57,593 bases of DNA from Syntrophobacteraceae bacterium (GCA_025454175.1 JALOOX010000015.1:1-57593), one strand, 5' to 3'; positions 9,807 to 18,885 are shown, numbered from the stretch's first letter. Translations and numbers: made by a program. Notes: generated by a model not told the origin, from the sequence alone.

Positions 9807-10829
9807 TCAGCGGATGACTTCATCCGCCTGCTTCAAAAGTCCTGTCGGGACGCTGAGCCCCAGCTCGGTCGCCACTCGGTAGTTGAACCGGAAATCGCTT
9901 TCAGCCGACACGACAGGAACCTTGCCGGCCGGGATGCCGCTCAGAACCTTGTGGACCTGGTGGGCTGCAAGCTTCCCCACCGCACGGTTCTCGGTCGCCA
10001 CTCCGAAAACCGTGGAATATCCTCCAACGGAGTACAGCACGCCACCGACAGGAATACGATGCCTGGAGGCGAATCGACCGATCTCCAGAAAAACCGCTGG
10101 AGTCCTGGCCAGTGGCTCGGATATGAGCAGCACGGCATCGATGCCCGTATCGGCTTTTCCTTCTCTCGACTCCAGGTCCGCCAGCAGGTCGGCACCGGTG
10201 TCGGCGGGAGACTCCACCAGCAGGACTCCCGCTTCAGCCGCCGCCGGGCGCAGCACTTCCAGTTGGCTGGGCACGATGGGTGAATGCTTCGTGTAGGGCA
10301 CCCAGAAGCGTCGGGCCCGCGGAGCCAGCTCTCGGAGGATCTCGAACCGCTTGAGAGCCAGGTCCGGCCCCGGATAGCGCACGCCGGTGATGTTCCCGCC
10401 AGGTTCGGCCACGGTCTGAATCAGGTTCGTCCCTTCTATGTTTGTCTGACAAAACACGACAGGGATTGGGGTTCCCTGCGTGACCCTTTTTGCCGCAACC
10501 GACACTTCCGAGGGGAAGACGAGCATCAGGTCCACCTTGTCTCCCACGAATCCGCTAAGAATTTGCTCCTCCGCGGCCGGGTCGAAGTTGGTCCGTTGGA
10601 AGTCGTAGGAGATGTTCTTTCCCTCGATGTAGCCCAGTTCGTTCATTCTGGCCCTGAAGCCGTCCACTGTATCCACAAACACATCGAGACCGCACAGGAT
10701 GCCCACGCGTATCATCCCTGGCTTCTGCTCGCCGCAGCCGCCAAGGAAGATGCCAGTCATCAGCGCAACCAGGAACATTCCAAACGCCGGGTTCCTGGCC
10801 TTGCCCTCCTCCCGGTAACTCCTGGCCAT
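9807..10829 (-). CDS. ABC_sub_bind-type substrate-binding lipoprotein
   Basis: Start ATG 10829 follows a strong ribosome site (GGAGGTGG); longer frames lack one. The 340-aa product has a lipoprotein signal with lipobox L-G-G-C (FLGGCGEQ) and matches the ABC_sub_bind family: RVGILCG near the mature N-terminus, GFRARMNELGYIEGKNI, the PVVFC and GGNITGV segments, and the late AHQVHKVLSG segment. Such proteins usually serve tryptophan/tyrosine-like ABC importers, but no permease or ATPase gene is near. The next gene, about 60 bp away on the same strand, is a membrane sensor kinase, so a co-receptor role is likely (inference). Ligand unknown. Confidence 0.88.
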   Translation of the reverse strand: MARSYREEGKARNPAFGMFLVALMTGIFLGGCGEQKPGMIRVGILCGLDVFVDTVDGFRARMNELGYIEGKNISYDFQRTNFDPAAEEQILSGFVGDKVDLMLVFPSEVSVAAKRVTQGTPIPVVFCQTNIEGTNLIQTVAEPGGNITGVRYPGPDLALKRFEILRELAPRARRFWVPYTKHSPIVPSQLEVLRPAAAEAGVLLVESPADTGADLLADLESREGKADTGIDAVLLISEPLARTPAVFLEIGRFASRHRIPVGGVLYSVGGYSTVFGVATENRAVGKLAAHQVHKVLSGIPAGKVPVVSAESDFRFNYRVATELGLSVPTGLLKQADEVIR

Positions 10830-11434
10830 GAATCCACCTCCCATGGCAACGGGTCCACCTTCAAATGCTTCACAGGCTCTTTTTCCGAGCACTTCCGGGT
10901 TGCACATCTCTTCGGCCCGCGGCGGCAAAGCCGTGAACGTGCCGAAGGTTGCGCTTCGGCGGGCAGCACAAAGGTCTTGCCCTTTTGAACCCGGCATTCC
11001 ACACCCACCATGCGGAATTCCCCGAAACCGTGGAGCTTCATGAGCACCTGATTCTGGACTCCCGGGTTTCTCCCGCCCAGGGAGGCGGTTCCTGCCTCGA
11101 CCTGAACAGCTACGGGCTGCTCGGGGGGGGAAGTACGGTTTCAGGCTGGACCAGCCAGACCATACAACATTATCGTCAAGGCCGCTCAAATCGAAAGGCT
11201 CTTCGATCAGCACGGTCCAAAAAACGGGTCCGACCTGTGCAGCCGAGGCCCTGATGGCCTTGAACGGCGCACTCTCTCGACAGGAAAGAGAACCTTCAAC
11301 AGTCTATTCGCCGAATTGGCGATGTTGAAATACGTCTTGATTGCATGAGGTCCTGCACATCGTTAGTTTCTTACTTATCTTTTTGAGATACACAGTGTTT
11401 TGTGGAAGTATCGCTGCCGGATTGAGGAGCCGAC
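10830..11434. other. Divergent intergenic region, no supported gene
   Basis: About 600 bp separates the divergently transcribed lipoprotein and MBL-fold genes. Open frames here are short and lack motifs. A small perfect hairpin occurs at 10941-10960 (GCCGAAG / CTTCGGC) without a T-run. The stretch next to 11435 is AT-rich (TTTCTTACTTATCTTTTTGA) and probably holds the MBL-gene promoter. I see no riboswitch consensus. Confidence 0.4.
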
Positions 11435-12199
11435 ATGAAAGCGACATTTCTGGGCGTTGGGGAGGCGTGCGACGAGCGGTTGCCGAACACGGCCATCTGG
11501 CTGGAGTCGGGATTGGGAGCGTCGAGGCGGTCCGTGCTGCTGGACTGCGGTTTCACGGCCCCTCCCGAGTATTGGCGTCACTGTTCGAATCCTGAGGATC
11601 TGGACGCCGTCTGGATATCGCATTTCCATGGCGATCACTTCTTCGGGCTTCCGGCCCTGCTGCTCCGGTTCTGGGAGCAGAAGCGGACGAAGCCGCTGAT
11701 CATCGTGGGGCAGCCGGGAACCGAAGAGAAAGTGCGCCAGGCCATGGAGCTGGCCTATCCCAATTTCCTGCCGAAGCTGGCTTATTCACTGGCGTTTCAC
11801 ACGGCTGCGGCCGGAGAATCCATCGAAGCCGCGGGGCTCACATGGACGGCGGCCGCGAGCGGGCACGGGCAGTCCAACCTTGCCGTCCGGATCGGCAATG
11901 GGCAGCACGGCATCTTTTACAGTGGAGACGGCATGGCGACGGAAGAGACCCTGCGACTCGCCGCGGGGTGCGACCTGATGATCCACGAAGCCTTTCGCCT
12001 GGCTGATGCGACTCCCGGGCACGGAACGGTCGTGCAGTGCATTGAAATGGCTCGATCCGCCCGGGTGGCTCGCCTGGCCCTGGTGCACATGCAGCGGGAC
12101 GAAAGGCGGGAGAGATACTCCGATGTTTTGGCGCTGATGGGGCAGGTCGATGATGTCGAGGTGCATCTGCCCGACCCCGGCGACGAACTGAATCTCTGA
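11435..12199 (+). CDS. MBL-fold metallo-hydrolase (RNase Z-like)
   Basis: This 254-aa protein has the metallo-beta-lactamase metal motif HFHGDHF at about residue 68, a later GDG (metal-bridging Asp), and further His residues in MIHEAF and HGT, matching the RNase Z/ElaC-like layout. The start has a good ribosome site (GAGGAGCCGAC-ATG). RNase Z proteins cut tRNA 3' trailers, but this one is shorter than typical RNase Z (about 300 aa) and may act on another phosphodiester or thioester. It is cytoplasmic, with no signal peptide. The gene stands alone, 194 bp before the membrane-protein pair. Confidence 0.85.
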   Translation: MKATFLGVGEACDERLPNTAIWLESGLGASRRSVLLDCGFTAPPEYWRHCSNPEDLDAVWISHFHGDHFFGLPALLLRFWEQKRTKPLIIVGQPGTEEKVRQAMELAYPNFLPKLAYSLAFHTAAAGESIEAAGLTWTAAASGHGQSNLAVRIGNGQHGIFYSGDGMATEETLRLAAGCDLMIHEAFRLADATPGHGTVVQCIEMARSARVARLALVHMQRDERRERYSDVLALMGQVDDVEVHLPDPGDELNL

Positions 12200-12392
12200 A
12201 GCCGGTGGCGAAGGAACGCATCGCCGCGGAGCGCCGGCGACTCACAAGGGCCCGACAGCTCCTCGAAACTGATCCTGCCAGGCCGTCCGTCTTTTATCTT
12301 GACGACCTTCCCCCGGTCATTGGATAAGGATTGTCGGCGCGTGCCCCGTTGACTATTCACCCTCGAAAAGGTTCCCGAGAGGACAGGCTGCC

Positions 12393-14372
12393 ATGAGAGA
12401 GACCCGGCTTCGGTGGCATGCGGTGATCACCGGATTGGTCCTTGTCGTGCTGTGCAGCGCATTCACGCCCTACAACAATGTCAAAATCCACAACAGTCCT
12501 CTCTCGGGCGGACATTTCCCCCTGATCTCGCTCATTTGCCTGCTCGTGCTCCTGGTCTTCATCAACCCCGCGCTGTCCCTGATCAATAGAAGCTGGCGGT
12601 TCCACAAGACCGAGCTTCTGCTGATCTGGAGCATGGTGACCGTCGGTACGGGGATCGCCTTCACCGGCCTCATGAGAACCTTCATCATCAACCTGACCAC
12701 TCCGCAGTGGTTCGGGACGGCGGCCGGGGAAGTGGGCAGGGTGCTGGTCCCTCTCCTCCCGGGGAATCTCTTTTCCAACAATCCTGAAATGGTGAGAATG
12801 CTCTACAACGGCCTGGATGGCGGCCTCGACATGACGTGGTGGGAGGTCCTCACCAGGATCAGCTGGAGCGACTGGGTGCTCCCGCTCATCTGGTGGAGCT
12901 GTTTCATCGCCATGGCCTACCTGGTGATCATCGGCATGGTGGGACTGTTTTCCCACCAGTGGATCGAGAACGAGAAGATGAACTTCCCGCTGCTTCGGGT
13001 GACGGAAATCCTGGCGGAGGAGTCGGAAAAGGGCACCCTCATCAACTTTTTCTCGCGGAAGTTTTTCATTCTGGGCCTGAGCATCCCCTTGCTGCTGCAT
13101 CTGTTCAACGGGCTGCACACGTATTATCCCCAGGTCCCCCAGATTCCGACGCTGATTCTCGCGCAGCCCTATATCCCCAAGGAGGGGCTCCTTTCCGGGT
13201 TCTACAAGGCAAAGGTCTACATCTACCCGGCGTTCATCGGGTTTGCCTTCCTGGCCTCCAAGCAGATCTCCTTCAGCCTCTGGGCCTTCTTCATCGCCGG
13301 AGGCCTCTTCCCCGGCCTCATGCAGTCGCTGGGCTGGCGTTTGCCGGCCGCGGCTCTCGGCACCACCTTCGGTCCCGGATTGTCCCGGGTCGAGGAAATG
13401 CAGATGGTGGGGGCCTTCCTGATTTTTTTTCTGTTCATCCTGTGGCTTGCAAGGCAGCATCTGGCGTGGGTGGTCCGTTCGGTTTTCAGGGGGGGCGAAG
13501 GCGGCGAGGAGATGCACGGGCTGCTTCGTCCAAGATCGGCCCTGTTCATGATCTGTTTCGGGATGGCGGGGCTGATTTTCTGGAGCGGCCTGGTCGGGAT
13601 GAGCCTCTTTCCCGCCATCGTCTTTCTCGCCGTGTGCTTCGGCTTTCAACTGGTGGCGACGAGACTCATCTGCCAGGGAGGTCTCCCCTACTTCACCCTT
13701 GCCCTTGCCCCCATGGATGGATTGCTCGCGTTCATCGATACGCGCTTCATCACGCCGCTCACTCTCTTCATGTCCGCCGTGATCCAGAAGATGACCTTCG
13801 TGGATTTGCGCGAGTCCCTCATGCCCTCCGTGTTTCACTCCTCCAAGCTATCCAGCGGTTCCGAGCCCCGGCTCCGGTTCCTCGGGTCCATTCTCGTGGC
13901 CATCGGGCTGAGCCTCGTCATTTCCTTTGTGGCCATGATGGCCCTGTACCACAAGTACGGCATCGCCACGCTTCCCGACGACTGGGCCGTCGAGACCACT
14001 CGCCGGGTTCATGAGAACGTGTCGCAGCTCATCAGCCACCCCGAGGCGCCCAAGGAGTGGAGCATGATCTTCACGGGCATCGGGGCTGGAATCATGCTGG
14101 TGCTGGTGATGGGATATCATCATTTCATCTGGTGGCCGCTTCACCCCATCGGGTACCTTACGGCCTACAGCACGGCCATGCAGGTGCTCTGGTTCGGGTT
14201 CTTCCTGGGCTGGCTCTGCAACGTTGTGGTTCTGAGGTATGGAGGCGTGAGCCTCTACAGAGAAGTGCGCGCCCTCTTCATCGGTCTGGTGGTGGGGGAT
14301 CTCTTGATGGCTGGGGTGTGGCTGGTGGTGGGCCTCTTTGCCTCCATCAGCTACCGTGTGCTGCCGCTCTGA
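12393..14372 (+). CDS. Large polytopic membrane protein (DUF6785/DUF6784-like)
   Basis: This 659-aa protein has many hydrophobic helices (about 12-14 by eye), starting with VITGLVLVVLCSAFTPYNNVKIH and ending in LLMAGVWLVVGLFASISY. Conserved-looking motifs include NSPLSGGHFP, a WSMVTVGTGIAFTG helix, YIPKEGLLSGFY and MGYHHFIWWPLHPIGY near the C-terminus, which recall the uncharacterised DUF6785/DUF6784 proteins distantly related to OPT transporters. The gene lies 24 bp upstream of a second polytopic protein of nearly equal size, so the two likely form a complex. Substrate unknown. A possible -35 (TTGACG, 12299-12304) lies upstream without a good -10. Confidence 0.75.
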   Translation: MRETRLRWHAVITGLVLVVLCSAFTPYNNVKIHNSPLSGGHFPLISLICLLVLLVFINPALSLINRSWRFHKTELLLIWSMVTVGTGIAFTGLMRTFIINLTTPQWFGTAAGEVGRVLVPLLPGNLFSNNPEMVRMLYNGLDGGLDMTWWEVLTRISWSDWVLPLIWWSCFIAMAYLVIIGMVGLFSHQWIENEKMNFPLLRVTEILAEESEKGTLINFFSRKFFILGLSIPLLLHLFNGLHTYYPQVPQIPTLILAQPYIPKEGLLSGFYKAKVYIYPAFIGFAFLASKQISFSLWAFFIAGGLFPGLMQSLGWRLPAAALGTTFGPGLSRVEEMQMVGAFLIFFLFILWLARQHLAWVVRSVFRGGEGGEEMHGLLRPRSALFMICFGMAGLIFWSGLVGMSLFPAIVFLAVCFGFQLVATRLICQGGLPYFTLALAPMDGLLAFIDTRFITPLTLFMSAVIQKMTFVDLRESLMPSVFHSSKLSSGSEPRLRFLGSILVAIGLSLVISFVAMMALYHKYGIATLPDDWAVETTRRVHENVSQLISHPEAPKEWSMIFTGIGAGIMLVLVMGYHHFIWWPLHPIGYLTAYSTAMQVLWFGFFLGWLCNVVVLRYGGVSLYREVRALFIGLVVGDLLMAGVWLVVGLFASISYRVLPL

Positions 14373-14396
14373 GGTTGGAACGGAGACGAGGCCGAG

Positions 14397-16361
14397 ATGC
14401 ACGAGGACAAAGAGCTCCAGGAATATCGCGATCTTCTTGAGGCTCCTCAGACTTTCGAGGAGGGCTTCGGGTGGAAGTCGGTCATCGGAGCCATATTCAT
14501 CGGTTTTCTGATGATGCCGGGGTCCATGTACCTGGGGCTGGTCATCGGAACGGGTATTGGGCCCGCGGCGCGCTGGGTGACCATCATTCTTTTCGCCGAA
14601 GTGGCCAAGCGCGCCTACACCAAGCTTTCCCAGCAGGAGGTCTTCGTTCTCTATTACATGGCGGGGGCCGCCATGGCCTCGCCCTTCTCGGGGCTCCTCT
14701 GGAACCAGTACCTCGTCCAGTCCGAAGCTGCCCAGATGCTGGGGCTGACCCAGTACATTCCAACGTGGGTGGCACCCCAACCCGGGTCGGATTCACTGGT
14801 GGATCGAACATTTCTGCATCGGGACTGGATGGTTCCGATCCTGCTCATGGTGGGGTTTGAAATCATATCCGCCGTGGATCATTTCGGCCTGGGCTATGCC
14901 CTGTACCGCCTGACTTCGGACGTCGAAAAGCTCCCCTTCCCCATGGCTCCGGTCGGTGCCCTGGGCAACATGGCGCTGGCCGAATCGACCCAGAAAGGGG
15001 AGGGGGGCTGGAAATGGAGGGTTTTTTCCATCGGGGGCATGATGGGGCTGGCTTTCGGGGGGATCTACGTTCTGCTGCCGGCGGCCTCCGGCGTGGTGCT
15101 CTCGGAGCCCATCCGGCTCATCCCCATTCCCTGGATCGAGCTGACCCACGTGACCGAGGATTTTCTGCCCGCCGTGGCCACCGGGATCCAGCTCGACCTG
15201 GGACTGCTTTTCATCGGCATGGTTCTCCCGTTCTGGGCCGTCATCGGCGGCGGCATCGGGCTCATCATCACCTTCATCGCCAACCCCGTTCTCCACGAGC
15301 ACGGGATCCTGCATCGCTGGCACAAGGGGATGGGGACCGTGGACACGGTCTTCGCCAACAACTTCGACTTCTACATGAGCTTTGGCATCGGCCTGGGGCT
15401 GGCCATCGCCGCCGTGGGGATCGCACACGTTTTCCGGAGCTTCAAGAAGAAGGATCTCGGGCCCTGGCGGGAGCGTTTCCAGGTCCTTTTCAAACCGCCT
15501 CCGGGCCGAGGCGATTTCAGCATCTGGATCGCCATCGGGATCTACGTTTTCTCGACCCTGGCCTACGTGGCTCTCTGCTCGTTCCTGGTTCCCGGTTTCC
15601 CATGGATATTTCTGGTGGCCTACGGGTTCATCTACACCCCCTTCATATCCTATGTTTCGGCGAGGATGGAAGGCGTCGCGGGGCAGTTCGTGAACCTTCC
15701 CATGGTTCGGGAAGCGAGCTTCATCGCCGCCTCCAAGTTCTTCGGCTACACGGGTATCGGCATCTGGTACGCTCCCATCCCGTTTCACAACTATGGCAAG
15801 GCCACCCAGCGCTGGAGGGAGATCGAGCTCACCGGGACGAGCTTTCGGAGCATCATCAAGGCCGAGATCCTCGTCGTACCGGTGGTGCTGGTGGCGAGCC
15901 TGCTGTTTTCGCAATACATCTGGCGCCTGGCGCCGATCCCTTCGGCACAGTATCCTTATGCCCAGGAGCTCTGGCATCTCCAGGCCCTCAACACGCTGTT
16001 GCTGCAGAGCGCGACCCTCGAGGGGGATTCTCCATTCTTCCAGGCGCTGAATGTCGGCTACATGGCGGCGGGGCTGGGGCTGGGCGTCGTCACGTACATG
16101 GGGCTGGCCGCCCTGAATCTTCCCATCATGCTCATCTACGGGGTCACGCGGGGACTGGGACAGTCGATGCCGCACGGGGTGTTCCTCGAAATCATCGGGG
16201 CCCTGCTGGGCCGCTACTTTTTTGTCAAGAAGTACGGCATGGCCTGGCGTCAGTACGCCCCGGTGCTGCTGGCTGGCTTTTCATGCGGCATGGGGCTGAT
16301 GGGGATGTTCGCCATGGGCTTCACTCTGATCATGCGCTCGCTGAGAAGCCTGGCGTACTGA
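14397..16361 (+). CDS. Large polytopic membrane protein (OPT-superfamily-like partner)
   Basis: The 654-aa protein begins with a short acidic cytosolic segment (MHEDKELQEYRDLLEAP) and has about 12-14 hydrophobic helices. Features include GAIFIGFLMMPGSMYLGLVIG, a helix with VLYYMAGAAMASPFSGLLW, and ANNFDFYMSFGIGLGLAIA. The early glycine-rich helices and overall size resemble oligopeptide-transporter (OPT) family proteins. It is probably co-transcribed with the preceding gene, 24 bp away. Both have long helices and short soluble loops, so a two-subunit transporter is plausible, but the substrate is not evident and I would not assign peptide transport. Confidence 0.75.
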   Translation: MHEDKELQEYRDLLEAPQTFEEGFGWKSVIGAIFIGFLMMPGSMYLGLVIGTGIGPAARWVTIILFAEVAKRAYTKLSQQEVFVLYYMAGAAMASPFSGLLWNQYLVQSEAAQMLGLTQYIPTWVAPQPGSDSLVDRTFLHRDWMVPILLMVGFEIISAVDHFGLGYALYRLTSDVEKLPFPMAPVGALGNMALAESTQKGEGGWKWRVFSIGGMMGLAFGGIYVLLPAASGVVLSEPIRLIPIPWIELTHVTEDFLPAVATGIQLDLGLLFIGMVLPFWAVIGGGIGLIITFIANPVLHEHGILHRWHKGMGTVDTVFANNFDFYMSFGIGLGLAIAAVGIAHVFRSFKKKDLGPWRERFQVLFKPPPGRGDFSIWIAIGIYVFSTLAYVALCSFLVPGFPWIFLVAYGFIYTPFISYVSARMEGVAGQFVNLPMVREASFIAASKFFGYTGIGIWYAPIPFHNYGKATQRWREIELTGTSFRSIIKAEILVVPVVLVASLLFSQYIWRLAPIPSAQYPYAQELWHLQALNTLLLQSATLEGDSPFFQALNVGYMAAGLGLGVVTYMGLAALNLPIMLIYGVTRGLGQSMPHGVFLEIIGALLGRYFFVKKYGMAWRQYAPVLLAGFSCGMGLMGMFAMGFTLIMRSLRSLAY

Positions 16362-16434
16362 TGATCCGCGGACCGCGAAATCCGAGCCTCGCAGCGAGCT
16401 TCGCTCCGTTTGCGTCAGACGGTCCCGCTGCCCC

Positions 16435-17193
16435 ATGAGCACCCTGGCCTCCGAGGGGATGGAACGAGACTGCCTGTCCGTGATCATCCCGACCTTGAAG
16501 CCCGCAAGCGAGCTGGGTCTCCTGCTGGCTTCACTGGACTCCGATCTGTGGCCCCGCGACGAGGTGATCGTGGCTCAGGCCACGGAGGGCGCCCCGGAGC
16601 CCATCGAGATTGCGGGAACGGCGCACCGCATGAGGGTGGTCTTCTCGCCTCGGGGGCGCGGCATCCAGCTCAATCGGGGGGTGGCCGCATCCCACGGTCG
16701 TCTGCTGCTTTTCCTGCACAGCGATTCCCAGCTTTCGGGTTGCTTTGCCGGCTCCATCCGCCGTGTCTGCGCGGATCCCCGGGTGAGCCTCGGATGCTTC
16801 AGCCTGGCCTTCAGGCCGTCCAACGGGACTCTTGATGCGATTGCGCTTTGGGCCAACCTGCGAACACGGCTGTTCAAGATGCCCTATGGGGACCAGGGGC
16901 TGTTCTGCCGCCGCGAGGTCTGGGAGAAGGCAGGGGGATTTCGAAAGGCTTATCTCATGGAAGATGTGGATTTTGTGAGGGAGTGCCGGAAGATCGGGCG
17001 CATCCACCTGCTGCGGGACCGGGTCTTCACTTCACCGAGGCGCTATGTGAAGTATGGGTTCTGGCGGGCTTCGGTCATGAACCACCTGACCCTGCTGCGC
17101 TACTTCCTGGGCGAAGACGACCGAAGGCTCTATGCGCGGTATTACGGGCAAGAGGGCACGCCTCGATATGAACATGGCGGTTCGAGCGGGTGA
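16435..17193 (+). CDS. Family 2 glycosyltransferase (TIGR04283-like)
   Basis: The 252-aa GT-A protein has LSVIIPTLKPASELGLLL at the N-terminus, the GRGIQLNRG segment and LLLFLHSDSQL (the D-x-D-like metal site), then GDQGLFCRREVWEKAGGF and the ED motif in MEDVDF. These match the small glycosyltransferases sometimes named selenodomain-associated transferase 2. No membrane segment is present. It starts 73 bp after the membrane-protein pair, so it may share their transcript. The ATG at 16435 lacks a clear ribosome site; an ATG at 16459 is an alternative. Sugar donor and acceptor are unknown. Confidence 0.85.
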   Translation: MSTLASEGMERDCLSVIIPTLKPASELGLLLASLDSDLWPRDEVIVAQATEGAPEPIEIAGTAHRMRVVFSPRGRGIQLNRGVAASHGRLLLFLHSDSQLSGCFAGSIRRVCADPRVSLGCFSLAFRPSNGTLDAIALWANLRTRLFKMPYGDQGLFCRREVWEKAGGFRKAYLMEDVDFVRECRKIGRIHLLRDRVFTSPRRYVKYGFWRASVMNHLTLLRYFLGEDDRRLYARYYGQEGTPRYEHGGSSG

Positions 17194-17288
17194 CATTTCT
17201 CGGCCGTGCAAGGGATGAAGCCTGACAAGTCTCGGGAGGAGGGGGCTGAGCGGTAGGCGTGTCTTCGGGATCGTAAGAGGATTTCAGC

Positions 17289-17310
17289 GGGAGGGGGCAA
17301 GTCCCCTCCC
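17289..17310. terminator. Possible bidirectional terminator hairpin
   Basis: An 8-bp perfect GC stem (GGGAGGGG / CCCCTCCC) with a 6-nt loop lies between convergent genes. There is no strong T-run on either side, so factor-independent termination is uncertain. Confidence 0.35.
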
Positions 17311-17374
17311 ACTGGCGTCTTTCAGGGGGGTAACCGGCGAATGGAGCTGCTTATCGTCGTGCATTGGACGATGA

Positions 17375-17752
17375 TCAGTTCCCGTCGCACAGTTTGTTCA
17401 CGGTTTTGCCGACGACGGTGAAGCCTTCGATGGAGCCCTCTACAGTCGTCGGGTCACCGTCGGTCTCGACATACACGTCATAGGTGCCTTTGGGAACATT
17501 GAAGATGGTGAAGTCACCGTTGGAATCCGTTACGGCCATGAAGGATGTACCCGCGAGGTAGACGCGGGTACCCTGAGCCGGATCGACCCCAAAGCACTCA
17601 GCATTCCCGGTGATGTCGCCGGCATGGGCGAGGCGGGAGACGGCGTTGATCTTGACGGGCCTTTCCGGCTTTTCGGGCCTGGCCAGGGCGTCCTGCATCG
17701 TGAACGTGATGGCTCCGAGAATGACAAGGGCAAACATGAGCACTTTCTTCAT
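17375..17752 (-). CDS. Small secreted protein with carboxypeptidase-regulatory-like domain
   Basis: The 125-aa product has a signal peptide (MKKVLMFALVILGAITF, cleavage near ALA) and a single beta-sandwich domain of the carboxypeptidase-regulatory/DUF4198 type: DITGNAECFG, RVYLAGTSFMAVTDSNGDF, FNVPKGTYDVYVET. Such domains often bind sugars or act as structural modules in envelope proteins. The C-terminus keeps a Cys (LCDGN) that may pair with the Cys in AECFG. A GGAGGAG ribosome site precedes the ATG. It is a single gene convergent with the glycosyltransferase. Confidence 0.75.
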   Translation of the reverse strand: MKKVLMFALVILGAITFTMQDALARPEKPERPVKINAVSRLAHAGDITGNAECFGVDPAQGTRVYLAGTSFMAVTDSNGDFTIFNVPKGTYDVYVETDGDPTTVEGSIEGFTVVGKTVNKLCDGN

Positions 17753-18122
17753 CTGACTCCTCCAGTTCGATCCATGAACGATTCGGGCTCGGCACGCGCC
17801 GCGGCCCTCGCTGACCTCTCGCTTTCCACGTCGGTTGAATCCGCATGTGCATCTTCAGCCGATGTGGCGGGTCGCGAGAGCCACTGAGCAAATTCCGATC
17901 CAAAGTGCTGGATCATCCAGGGTGAGGTTTTCCATCGATGAAAAGGGGCAGGGACGGAGCCGCTCCACCCGGAGGGAAGCAGCGCGGGCGGGCCATGAAG
18001 CCCCATTCCCATGAGGATTTTGATTCCGTGGACAACCCGGACAACTTGACAATACCGGTCTCAAGAGTGCCGAAATCTGGCACTTTCAGCGCCGCAAATC
18101 GTCAACTTATGAGGAGAACAAC
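17753..18122. other. Divergent intergenic region
   Basis: About 370 bp lie between a minus-strand secreted-protein gene and a plus-strand small gene. TTGACA at 18047-18052 could be a -35 for the plus gene, but no good -10 is at the right spacing. A short inverted repeat (AGTGCC / GGCACT) sits just downstream. No supported ORF. Confidence 0.4.
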
Positions 18123-18344
18123 ATGGCCAGGCATCATGTGCTTTTGTTCAAAGTCTACCCCCTGGAGGAGGGCCAGAAGATCCGCATTGACGGCGGGCCT
18201 CGTCGGGGAGACTGGGAGGTCGTCGGGGTCAGCGAGCGGAAGATGAGGCTGCGATGCCCGGTCACCCACAAGGAGGTCGAGTGGGACCGTTTCTGCTGCC
18301 TGGCTCGAGAGCTCGAAAACGAGGAGTGGCCCGAGCAGCATTGA
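18123..18344 (+). CDS. Small hypothetical protein (73 aa)
   Basis: The ATG is preceded by GAGGAGAAC, a good ribosome site. The product has an SH3-like beta pattern (VYPLEEGQKIRIDGGPRRGDWEVVG) followed by CPVTHKEVEWDRFCCLARE, with three cysteines that could bind metal. I do not recognise the family. The next gene on the strand is another small Cys-rich protein 32 bp away, so the two are likely co-transcribed. They sit next to the 3' end of the hydrogenase operon, transcribed towards it. Confidence 0.6.
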   Translation: MARHHVLLFKVYPLEEGQKIRIDGGPRRGDWEVVGVSERKMRLRCPVTHKEVEWDRFCCLARELENEEWPEQH

Positions 18345-18376
18345 GAGTCTGGGATTCGAGGAAAGGACGGGCCGTC

Positions 18377-18583
18377 ATGAAATCCATATCTCGGCAGAAT
18401 GCCGAAGACCATCAGCAGGATCGAGGGGAGGTGTGCGAGCGATGCCGCGGAACAGGCCTCGTTTGCGGTCATACGCCGGTGATATCTCCCGGCAGTTGTT
18501 GTGTGGACTATGCCAATGCCGTCTGTCCCGAATGCAGGGGAAGGGGAGTCAATGGCGATGAGGGAGGGACGCCGCTGCAATGA
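18377..18583 (+). CDS. Small Cys-rich protein with DnaJ-type CxxCxGxG motifs
   Basis: The 68-aa product contains two zinc-finger half motifs, CERCRGTGLVCG and CPECRGRGVNG, like the DnaJ central zinc domain. Its start at 18377 has AAAGGA about 10 nt upstream. A role as a metal-binding adaptor is possible, but no J-domain is present. It ends about 50 bp from the stop of hypC on the opposite strand. Confidence 0.6.
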   Translation: MKSISRQNAEDHQQDRGEVCERCRGTGLVCGHTPVISPGSCCVDYANAVCPECRGRGVNGDEGGTPLQ

Positions 18584-18631
18584 GAGAAAATCCAGAAGGG
18601 TCCTTGCACCAACCCCGACACCAGTCGGCGG

Positions 18632-18871
18632 TCACTCAACGGCGGGGTCTTCCGTCAGGGAGGCCAGCTCCCGGAGCAGCTTCAGGCTTTCGGCCGCCTC
18701 CTTGGGGTCAACCTTGTGCAGGGCAAAGCCTGCGTGCACAATGACAAACTCACCCAGCTCGGCGGGCTCCGGCAGCAGCATGAGGGACGCCTTGCGCATG
18801 GCCTCGCCCACTCGAACCGTGGCCATGTCATCGTGGATTTCGACGATTTCCGCTGGAATTGCCAGGCACAT
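18632..18871 (-). CDS. hypC: Hydrogenase assembly chaperone HypC
   Basis: The 79-aa product starts Met-Cys-Leu-Ala-Ile-Pro-Ala, the family hallmark: the Cys after the initiator Met binds the Fe(CN)2CO precursor and the large subunit. I therefore chose ATG 18871, which has a GGGGA ribosome site, over an ATG 18 bp upstream. The central GEFVIVHAGFAL motif is typical. HypC carries the iron moiety from HypD to the hydrogenase large subunit in the cytoplasm. It is the last gene of the hydrogenase operon; no other hyp genes (A, B, D, E, F) are in the window. Confidence 0.96.
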   Translation of the reverse strand: MCLAIPAEIVEIHDDMATVRVGEAMRKASLMLLPEPAELGEFVIVHAGFALHKVDPKEAAESLKLLRELASLTEDPAVE

Positions 18872-18885
18872 GATCCATTCCCCTT

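Noticed and set aside
12357-13838. 493-codon minus frame opposite the DUF6785-like gene
   Set aside because: It is an antisense shadow of a long GC-rich membrane-protein gene; His/Asp/Glu/Gly/Gln-rich composition without domains.
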